From Rubrivivax sp. (GTDB taxonomy: Bacteria; Pseudomonadota; Gammaproteobacteria; Burkholderiales; Burkholderiaceae_C), in contig JAIXRN010000045.1 of the NCBI GenBank assembly GCA_027485165.1, positions 1 to 64,000 on the forward strand: a stretch of DNA of 64,000 nt, given 5' to 3'. Below are positions 1 through 7,200 of this stretch, piece after piece (position 1 is the first letter of the stretch; every line of letters begins with the position of its first letter). The notes under the pieces were generated by a model, which was not told the origin of the DNA, searched no databases, and saw only the letters and a list, made by a program, of their open reading frames with translations. Position numbers and translations under genes: made by a program.

Positions 1-113
1 GCTTCAACCGGCGCTACGACTTGCGGGCCATCCTGAACGGCCTGCTCTACGCACTGGTCCGCGCGCCCAGGCGTCCGGAGTGCGGGATCAGGGTTGCTGA
101 ACTTCATCGCTAA
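1..113 (+). CDS. C-terminal 36 residues of an IS1595-family transposase (cut by window edge)
   Basis: The open frame from the left edge to TAA at 111-113 reads FNRRYDLRAILNGLLYALV and then a short basic tail. An FNRR(Y/F)D-type motif followed by a hydrophobic helix is the usual ending of IS1595 (ISXO2-like DDE) transposases. Only the tail is in the window, so completeness cannot be judged. Its stop abuts the stop of the convergent TnsB-like gene. The terminal inverted repeat of this IS should therefore lie within the last codons of that gene, which fits the IS having cut it. Confidence 0.6.
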   Translation, partial: FNRRYDLRAILNGLLYALVRAPRRPECGIRVAELHR

Positions 114-1532
114 TCAGGACCTGTCTTGCAGCATCGCAAGCGGACTCACACCGCCGCAGGCGGCTTTGGGCTCGACGTTCCAGTTCCTTGCATAGACATC
201 GAGCAAGTCTTCCGCGATTGAGAAGGCTATGTGGTACTTGACCGCGGCATCCTCCGGGCCACGCCACGCCGCTGAGAACGGGCTGTTGCCGGTGGAAGAT
301 GGAAGCATCTCCATGCACTCCGCCAGGAACGCATAGAAGCCTTCGATGCAGGCGCGTGCCCTTGGATCGCCTACTCGCTCGCTGACGACGTTGCATTTCA
401 GGAGGTCCTTGGCGACACGCAGGTTCTCGGCGGACAGGTGACTAGCGTCGGCGTCCAGGGCCAGCTCCCGCCAGAGGCGAGCACCAAGCACTTCGGCTGG
501 ATACGCAGCGTTGTCCGCGTAGCAGAAGTTCCTGTTTTGAATGGTCAGCGTACTCCGCCTCGGCGGCTGCAGCGCTCGGACCAGCACTCGCTTCACGTCG
601 TTGGTGTCGTATCGCGCGCGCCAGCTCAGCGCGCTTGACATACACACCCACGTTTCGCGGTCCAGGAGGACCAGCGCCCAAGGACGGCGGGCTCCGCATG
701 AAATGAACCTCCCGGCAGCAGCAGGCGCCAAGATCTCGAAGCTGGCATGAAGCCGGTGCTCGTCCATTTCCAGCCGATCCAATGCGAGCCCTTCGCCACG
801 GTCGGCACCCGCTTCTGCCGAACGCTGGTCTCGCTGCGCGAGCTTGCCCGCTTCATCGCCCTGCTCGTTGGTGACCGTGCGCACGGGGGTATCCCACTTT
901 CGCAGGCAGTACCAGTCCCAGATCGCGTTCTCGCCCATCCTCTTTGCGATGAACGGCCACTCGTTGCGTTTGTCCAGTTCGTGATCCCGACACAGGGAGT
1001 GAAAGGCATGAATCAGCGCCTTGCGCGTGACGAGGGCTACAGGCGGAGCGCTGCCGATTCGACGCTCTCGAGAGAACTGGATCATTCGCTTGAGGATCTC
1101 CGGGTACTTATTGAAGCAGTCACCCAAGATGCCTGACTGCCCAGACCCTAAGGCCCCATGCGAAGGGTCGAACGGCTTGCTTCGGTCGGGACGCTTTCGG
1201 CTCGGCTTTTTGTATCCGGGGATGCAGACGAAGAAGCCCAAGTACTGGCCTGTCACCGGATCCTTCTCAAGAGCCTGCTCGGCAAGTCGCCGTGCGGCCA
1301 GAGCGGTCAGTCCCGTTTTCTCCTGAATCGCATGCTCTGATTCGCCCAGAAACCACATCCTCACCGCGGAGCGGCGAGCGGCGTACGCGTCTTGCTTTTC
1401 CTTCGGAATAGTGTCGACGGCAGGCGACAGCAGGCTTTGGACGATGTCGGCACTGCCGATGATCTCGTCGCGCGTGCGCCTGAGTCGAGCGCTCTTGACG
1501 TCGGCGGCTGCAGTGGAGTCGTTAGCGCCCAT
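114..1532 (-). CDS. TnsB-like DDE transposase, C-terminally truncated
   Basis: A 472-residue protein of the Mu/TnsB retroviral-integrase superfamily. It has an N-terminal helical DNA-binding part, then a DDE core: D257 in an EMDEHRL motif, a second Asp near 360-362 (LDADAS), and E397 in ACIEGFYAFL. The last two are about 35 residues apart, as in D,D(35)E enzymes. The protein ends just after an SPLAMLQ motif that resembles the close of the catalytic domain in this family, so the C-terminal TnsC-interacting region is missing (Tn7 TnsB is about 700 residues). ATG 1532 is chosen over the longer frame because it follows a GGGGCGG ribosome site and overlaps the upstream gene by 11 bp. Loss of the C-terminus by IS insertion is inferred. 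Confidence 0.65.
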   Translation of the reverse strand: MGANDSTAAADVKSARLRRTRDEIIGSADIVQSLLSPAVDTIPKEKQDAYAARRSAVRMWFLGESEHAIQEKTGLTALAARRLAEQALEKDPVTGQYLGFFVCIPGYKKPSRKRPDRSKPFDPSHGALGSGQSGILGDCFNKYPEILKRMIQFSRERRIGSAPPVALVTRKALIHAFHSLCRDHELDKRNEWPFIAKRMGENAIWDWYCLRKWDTPVRTVTNEQGDEAGKLAQRDQRSAEAGADRGEGLALDRLEMDEHRLHASFEILAPAAAGRFISCGARRPWALVLLDRETWVCMSSALSWRARYDTNDVKRVLVRALQPPRRSTLTIQNRNFCYADNAAYPAEVLGARLWRELALDADASHLSAENLRVAKDLLKCNVVSERVGDPRARACIEGFYAFLAECMEMLPSSTGNSPFSAAWRGPEDAAVKYHIAFSIAEDLLDVYARNWNVEPKAACGGVSPLAMLQDRS

Positions 1533-2262
1533 CGCTACCGCCCCAAGTGACAAGCCAGCGCACGCTGAGACCCTCAGCAGCGAGCGGCAGGCAAACCCTG
1601 CCCTGCATCCGCAGTTTGGCGGCAACAAGCATTGCGGTCGATTCTTGGCACCCAATGCGGGCGGCCAGTTCCGCAACCGTATGAGGCGCCTTCGCGACGA
1701 GAAGCAAAGCGGCAGCTTCTTCCTTGGAGGTGTTGAGAGTGCACCCGCAGTAGAGAACGTTCTGGAGCGCCAGGCGGCTCGACAGCTCCATCCGTCTCTC
1801 AGCGAAGAAGCCCCACGTGAACAGGCGGTAGTCAGCGTCGGCCGCTTGGGCGAAGTTGCGCTTTGCGGCGACGGCTGGCGACTGACTCGATCTGTCCGAC
1901 CTGGCTAGGCTGCAGTCCCAGTAGCAGACTGCGCCGGTTCGCAAGGTCAGTCGCAAGGGAACGTGCGTTGACCTCTGCTTGCCTGCGTCTTGGTAGTGAA
2001 TGACCTGACGGATCAGCTTGACATCGCAGACACCAGGTTCGGTATCTGCCCAAGCCAGCAACGCCTCAGACACGCGGTTCGGAAGGCATACTTGCCCCAC
2101 CGTCGGGCTGAGAACATTGTGTTCGCTGTAGCCCGTCCGCTTGCGCGTGCGTGGTGGCTGGGAAACCTCCGTCGGCTCGGGCCGCGAAACCCGTGCGACC
2201 AGGGCAGTTCTCGCCAGTACGAGGAGAGACCCTTTCCGTTCGAAAAAGGGATTGGAATTCAT
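1522..2262 (-). CDS. TnsA-like transposon endonuclease with degenerate active site
   Basis: A 246-residue protein placed directly upstream of and overlapping the TnsB-like gene, the classical tnsA-tnsB order. The layout matches TnsA-like heteromeric transposase subunits: a basic N-terminus, an NRVSEALLAWADTEPGV segment (equivalent of the ExxLLE...dPdV motif, Glu at 66), a beta segment where the family has H-x-PD followed by EVK, and a C-terminal helical winged-helix-like region. In this copy the PD position reads P102-L103, and the EVK position reads YWDCS, so the metal-binding Asp and the catalytic Lys are not apparent. The family assignment rests on pattern and gene order. The start at ATG 2262 is preferred to an upstream GTG at 2349 because the extra residues are not family-like. 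Confidence 0.5.
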   Translation of the reverse strand: MNSNPFFERKGSLLVLARTALVARVSRPEPTEVSQPPRTRKRTGYSEHNVLSPTVGQVCLPNRVSEALLAWADTEPGVCDVKLIRQVIHYQDAGKQRSTHVPLRLTLRTGAVCYWDCSLARSDRSSQSPAVAAKRNFAQAADADYRLFTWGFFAERRMELSSRLALQNVLYCGCTLNTSKEEAAALLLVAKAPHTVAELAARIGCQESTAMLVAAKLRMQGRVCLPLAAEGLSVRWLVTWGGSDGR

Positions 2263-2444
2263 GTTGCGCCGCCGCAATCGACGAACTGCAAGACAAAATC
2301 CCCCCCGATCCCCTTGACGCAGGGGATCAAGCGCCCGATACTTCACCACGCATCAGCCGGCAAGTTGATTGCGTTTCGGACGAAGATTGTTGTGTTGCCA
2401 GCGAGCCGCTCTAGGCTTCCTTTCGGCAAGTAGCTTGTTGGAAC

Positions 2445-2467
2445 CCCCTAGCGTTCAACGCTAGGGG
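2445..2467. promoter_or_regulatory. 23-bp near-perfect palindrome upstream of the TnsA-like gene
   Basis: The arms cccctagcgtt and aacgctagggg surround a single C. No T-run follows on either side, so an operator is more likely than an intrinsic terminator. It lies about 180 bp upstream of the TnsA-like start, inside the transposon end. A second, imperfect hairpin (ccttgaaggc / gccttcgagg, 9 of 10 pairs) follows at 2508-2532. Confidence 0.45.
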
Positions 2468-2580
2468 TGCTTCCTAGAGCCCCCAAGTCAATTGCACATA
2501 TGCATGTCCTTGAAGGCGCTGGGCCTTCGAGGATACGGCTACCTGCCATCTGCCGCAACCAAATTTTCGTTGTAGATCAA

Positions 2581-2740
2581 TGACTTACGTGTATAGCTTT
2601 CTACACGACCGAGTCTGCTATACATATAGAAGCTGTGCACTTCGATAACCGATCACATCAATCTATACGTGTATAGACTTCTACACGAACTAGTTCCGTG
2701 TTTATACAGAAGGTGCACTCTTCGAGAATCGACCACGTGA
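2581..2740. repeat. Two tandem 80-bp imperfect repeats with internal palindromes
   Basis: Copies lie at 2581-2660 and 2661-2740 with an offset of exactly 80 bp. Best conserved are tacgtgtatag..ttctacacga near the start of each unit (2586 and 2666) and ttcga.aa.cga.cac near the end (2641 and 2721). The conserved block carries cgtgta and tacacg as inverted arms, and the second copy also has ctatac-gt-gtatag (2663-2676). They sit between the TnsA-like promoter side and the terminal repeats. Binding sites for a transposon regulator or for the TnsB-like protein are plausible. Confidence 0.7.
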
Positions 2741-2817
2741 GTCGATCGATGTCTTCCAGCCGTGCTTGGAGATCCTTCACAAACGGTTGAATCAAGAACC
2801 GCATGCAGTGCGCGGCG

Positions 2818-2949
2818 TAGAGCGCGCGACGCCTGAATTCTTATCCAGCCACCATTTGCGAGCGCCTAATTCAACGATTTGCACTAGCACCCATTGCAGG
2901 CGCCTAAATCACCGACAGGTGCAGTGGCCCAAAAATCAACGACTTACGT
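2818..2949. repeat. Degenerate repeats spaced 28-38 bp: putative transposase-binding array at the element end
   Basis: Related blocks lie at 2858-2877 (gcgagcgcctaattcaacga) and 2896-2915 (gcaggcgcctaaatcaccga), exactly 38 bp apart. A weaker copy lies near 2827-2845 (gacgcctgaattc) and a shorter one at 2931-2943 (aaaaatcaacgac). Several short, same-orientation degenerate sites near a terminus are the hallmark of Tn7-like ends, where they bind TnsB. The terminal motif atcaaYgacttacgt is present at 2935-2949 and again at 2576-2590. Repeat units and spacing are seen directly; their role is inferred. Confidence 0.6.
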
Positions 2950-3038
2950 CGGTCTCGGCTAGATCACGCAACGCTGCGGCAACCACGGGAACGGCTATCC
3001 GCGGGCGGCAGCGGCAGCGGCTGAGCCAGCCATCGCCG

Positions 3039-3845
3039 TCAGCGCGGCCGGGGCACCCAGTCGCGCACGAAGCGATCCAGGCGTTGCTGCTTCGTCAGGC
3101 AGACGGAATCCATCAGCGCCACGTCCAGCCGCACCCCCGGTTCAGCTGGCCCCAGTTGGATGTTGGCATCGCGGGCCAGCTCCGTTGCGCGCTGGTCGGC
3201 CCGCTCATCGTCGCAGCGCCTGGGCACGGGCGCGGCCAGCACCAGGGCGATCTGGCGCAAGACGACCCAGGTCAAGGTGGCGTCCAGGCCCGTGGCCACC
3301 ACCTCGTGTGTGGCGGGCTGGTTCAGGCGCTGCAGGGCCTGGGGTCCGCAGGCCTCGTCGACCTTCCGAGGGTCCAGCCGTGCCAGCACCGCTGCCAGCC
3401 GTGGCACGGCCGCCAGGCGCGGCGATGGCTGCAGCGTCATCGCCCGGCGATTCACTTGCACCACGGGCAAGGCCTGGGCTTCGAACAGCGCCAGGCATTG
3501 GTCGTCATTGCGGCGGCCCACGGCAGCCGCCCGCAGCATGTCTTCAGCCAGGGTCATCCAGCCGTCGCTGACCTGCACGCGCACCGACCCGAAGCGGCGG
3601 TCGTTGCGCGCCCGTGGCAGGCTGCTGCGCTCGAAGACGAATTCCATGCCGCGCAGCCGTTCGCGCTGCGACAACGACAAGTCTTCGCGCAGCAGCACCA
3701 GCTTGCGCAGCGCGTTGCCTGTGGCTTCGAAACGCTGCTGTGCCAGCCTGACGTCGCCCGCGCTGCGCGCTGCGGCGGGCGTGGCGCTGGCCGTGGCCAG
3801 CAGCACCAAGGCACCCACGAGGGCTGGCCATTGCCGGGGCTTCAT
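3039..3845 (-). CDS. Uncharacterised periplasmic protein, last gene of patatin operon
   Basis: A 268-residue protein with a clear Sec signal (MKPRQWPALVGALVLLATASATPAAA). The mature part is helical, rich in Arg and Leu, and carries cysteines in DDQC, DEACG, RRCDDE and DSVC contexts that could form disulfides. I do not recognise a family. ATG 3845 is chosen because it overlaps the stop of the upstream lipoprotein gene (ATGA) and begins directly with the signal peptide; the longer open frame runs back through the lipoprotein gene. Translational coupling with the lipoprotein and the patatin suggests a shared envelope role. Confidence 0.7.
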   Translation of the reverse strand: MKPRQWPALVGALVLLATASATPAAARSAGDVRLAQQRFEATGNALRKLVLLREDLSLSQRERLRGMEFVFERSSLPRARNDRRFGSVRVQVSDGWMTLAEDMLRAAAVGRRNDDQCLALFEAQALPVVQVNRRAMTLQPSPRLAAVPRLAAVLARLDPRKVDEACGPQALQRLNQPATHEVVATGLDATLTWVVLRQIALVLAAPVPRRCDDERADQRATELARDANIQLGPAEPGVRLDVALMDSVCLTKQQRLDRFVRDWVPRPR

Positions 3846-4291
3846 CGCGTCTTCGCCTGGGCCGGCTCGCTGCAGTCGTCCACCCACTGCTGCGGCAGGA
3901 AGTTGGGCAGCACGCCGTCCAGCTGTGCCCAGGACCAGCGCGTGCCAGCCTCGCACTGCACCGCCAGGCTCACGGGCACGCGGCAGCGTGGAAACGGCTC
4001 CTGGCTGGCATTCTTGAAGTCAACCACTTGCAGCACACGCAGTTCGCCCGGTGCCAGCGTGCGGCTCAGTTTCAGGGTCCAGCCGCCCTGCCCCCGCTCG
4101 TCCAGCGGGTTGAGCACCAAGGCATCGGGCTGAAAAGCGGCACGGCCAGGGTTCAACACGGCCAGCGTCATCACACGCCGTTGCTGCGGGCTCGATTCTT
4201 CGTGTTCGTACCAGGAAGCGCGCAGGCTCGGGCAGGTCTGGCAGCCCGAAATCAACAGCGCGGCCGCCAGGGCCATGCTGGCGCGGCGCAT
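3842..4291 (-). CDS. Small outer-membrane or inner-membrane lipoprotein
   Basis: A 149-residue protein whose N-terminus ends in a lipobox LISG-C17, so it should be cleaved and lipidated at Cys17. The mature part looks like a beta-rich domain (VMTLAVLNPGRAAFQP, GGWTLKLSRTLAPGELRVLQVV) with further cysteines (CRVPVSLAVQC, DDC) that may pair. Its start overlaps the patatin stop (TGATG) and its stop overlaps the next start (ATGA), so the three genes are almost certainly co-translated. The function is unknown; a partner or substrate-presenting factor for the phospholipase is one possibility. Confidence 0.75.
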   Translation of the reverse strand: MRRASMALAAALLISGCQTCPSLRASWYEHEESSPQQRRVMTLAVLNPGRAAFQPDALVLNPLDERGQGGWTLKLSRTLAPGELRVLQVVDFKNASQEPFPRCRVPVSLAVQCEAGTRWSWAQLDGVLPNFLPQQWVDDCSEPAQAKTR

Positions 4292-7200
4292 CAGCGCGTG
4301 CCCCCGTCCTGGCCGCGCACGCTGCGTCGCGGGTTGACGTCCTTGATCGAGCCTTCCAGCTGAATCAGCGCTGTTTTGATGTCGTTCAGGCTCTTGGCCA
4401 GGGGCGCGATGTCAACCGTCATGCCGGGGTCCTTCATGGTCTTGACGAGATTCTCAAGTTGGATGGTCAGCGCCCTGAACTGCTCGGCAGACGCACCGGC
4501 GGGCGGCGCCCCCTGCACCAGCAGCTTCTGCAGCGTGATGACGGCGGTCTGAAATTCGCGGCTGACGACCACGCTGCCGCTGCCCTGTTGCAGCAAGCTG
4601 TCGGCCGCCTGCTGCAGCCTCGCTGCCGCGTTGTTCAGCGCCGCGACATCGATGCTGGCCTGGGTGTCGACCTTCAGGCCTTCGGCCAGCAGACGGCGTG
4701 TGTCGTCGCTCAGGCGCAGTTCGGTACCTGACAGCTTCACGCTCAGGCCTTCACGCAGCAGCGTCCGGTCCTCGGCCGCCAGGCGCACTTCACTGGGCGC
4801 CAGGCTGACCGTGCCCACCACACCCAGGGTGCCACCCACCGTCAGCGCCGTGGCCAGGGCTGCGCCGCCGCCCAGCTGCCCCAGGCCGTCCAGCAGGCCG
4901 CCCGTGGCGGCGGGCAACGGGGGCAGCACCGGGTGGCTGTCGGGTTCCTGCTGGGGCGAAGAAACGCTGGGCCCCGGCGGCGCCGCGGCGGCGCCGTCGG
5001 GCCCTGCAGCCGGCCTGGGCCATCGCCGGTCCATCGGGAAGCACTGCTCGGCGGTGTACAGGCCGAGCAGCCGGTAGCACTCGAACTGGGTCTCGTCGAA
5101 GAACTGGTCGGCCGTGCTCTGGTGCGGAAAGGCGTTGGCCTCGCCGTCCCCGGCGGCGTAGTGCGCCAGCTGGGGCAGCGGCTCGTCGCCCGTCAGCCGC
5201 GGCTTCATCAGGTACAGCCAGCCATCGTCGCGCGGGTGGTTGCCGTCGCGGGCCGAATAGCGGATGCGCCCCACCAGCAGCCTGTCGAATGCGGTCTTGC
5301 GCCCCGGACCTGGCAGCTGCGCTGGCAGGTCGATGGGGATGCCCAGGTCGACGCGCACCTTGCGCACCGTGTCGTGCAGGTCGCTGTACCGGAACTCGGG
5401 GTCGCAGGTGGCGTCGACGACGACGATGCGGTAGCAGCGCCGGCGCACCATCTCGTACAGGCCCAGGTTGTCGAAGTGGCCGCCGTCCGACAGGTAGACC
5501 GAACTGGCGTCGTCGGTGGTGGCGCCGCAGGCCTCGTCCAGCATGGCGCGGAAGGGCACGGCCGGCTCGTCCCGCTCCCAGTGCCCCTGCCCTGCCGGCC
5601 CCGGGTTGGGCAGCCACCAGCCCAGGCGCACGTTGAACAGCGTCATCACGAAGGTCACCAGGGGCGAGCTGTGGTAGCCCATGTTGGGCGAAGCCGCCGC
5701 GCCGGAAATGGTCAGCGCGCGGCCCAGCGACATGCCGTTTTTGCCCCCGTACAGGTCGCTGCGGCAGTAGCCCAGGCCGTCGGCGCCGCAGCGCAAGGGC
5801 GTGACAGTGAACGACGCCGCCTTGCGCTGCTGCCAGGCCAGCCGCCGGCTGGAAGGCTTCACCAGGTTCAGCGCAATGTTCACCACGTGGAAGGGCCGCA
5901 CCGGGGGCGTCGGCTGGCCGCTGGCGTCATGGTCGCTGACACGCGGGTTGTCGTCGGCGTCGAAACCCGTGAACCAGTGCGGGCGCCGGCGCGCGCGCAC
6001 CGACCCCAGATAGGCACGTACCAGCCGGTTGCCGTACATGCCGTGCAGCGAAAAGGTGTTGGCGCCGATGAGGTGCGAAAACAGCATCGCGAAGCCCAGC
6101 AGGGCCGTGGCCGTGGCCAGCAGCAGCCCGGGCTCGGCGCTGATCAGCACCTGTTCGAAGACGCGGGCCTCGGCCGGGCGCACCGCGGGTTTCACGGCGC
6201 CAGCCGCAGCGGCAGACGCTGCGCCTGCGCTGGGGGCCAGCGACGCCAGCAGCGCGTCCTGCCGATGCAGTTCATTGATGGCGCTCAGGTCTTCCTGGCA
6301 GGGCGCGTGGCGCCATTCGGCCAGCCAGTCCGGCCGCGCGTCATGGCACTGTGCCAGCATCGTGCTCGCGCTCAGGCTCAGCACCAGCAGCAGGCTGACG
6401 ATCACCAGCGCCGCCATCAGGTCCAGCAAACGCAGCCCGGTGGCCTTGACGAACGTAGACGCCCGCCGCTTCAGCGTGCTGCCGTTCTTTCCCCAGTAGC
6501 CGGCCAAGGCCGTGGCCACGCCCAGAATCGTGCCGCCCAGGCCGATTTCCACCCCGCCTGGCAGCGCGCCGCCAAAGGTGTCCAGCAGCCACAGCGGCAG
6601 GTGCACGGTCAGGCCGAACAACAGCACCCATGCCAGGCTGGCCAGCAGCCAGCTGCCCGTGGCCCGGGCCCACCATTCGCGGTCGTCTTCGTTGCTCTGC
6701 CGTCGCACCAGGCCGGCGTACAGCGACAACGCCAGCCAGTAGCAGCCCAGCATGGCTGGCACCGAAGCGATGGCGTACAGCAAGGGGTGGCTGCCGTCGC
6801 GTTCGTCCAGCGTCACCGGGTGCTGGAAAGCCAGCCACAGCAGGACACCGCCCACGACGCCGATCACGGCCACCCAGAAAGCCCCGACCGCCCCGTTGTC
6901 GGCTGGCCGCAGCGCGACCTGGCGCTGGCGCCGCCACACCAGTCCCGCGGCGATGCCCACGCCGTGCACCAGAACGCCCATCAGCGCGAACTTCCAGCCG
7001 GCGGTGCTCTGCAAAGCGTCCTGCCAGGCGGCCGCCACGCCCAAGAGGATGGCCGCCAGCACCATGGGAATAAAGCCGAACCAGCTGAAGCGGCTGGTCG
7101 GTGCGCGGCCCTGCGGCAGCCGCTGGCCCTGGGCGTCGGTGCGCGGTGGCGGCAGGTCCGACACGGTGTAGGCAATGCTCACCGCTACCAGCACCGCGGC

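Larger units (their letters stand above)
1..2950. mobile_element. Remnant of a Tn7-like heteromeric transposon cut by an IS1595-type element
   Basis: This stretch differs from the rest of the window: lower G+C, less biased codons and transposition genes only. Reading leftwards from about 2950 it holds a repeat-rich end, a TnsA-like gene, an overlapping TnsB-like gene that stops early, and then the tail of an unrelated IS transposase facing the other way. No TnsC, TniQ/TnsD or cargo is visible; they would lie to the left of the window or are lost. The right boundary is inferred from the last repeat (ending near 2949) and the return to GC-rich chromosomal sequence. I could not find a target-site duplication or the exact terminal dinucleotides. 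Confidence 0.65.

Noticed and set aside
2581..2949. CRISPR array or iteron origin in the repeat-rich transposon end
   Set aside because: Repeats are degenerate, of two different kinds, with only two to four copies and no uniform spacers. No cas or rep gene is present, and the neighbours are transposase genes.
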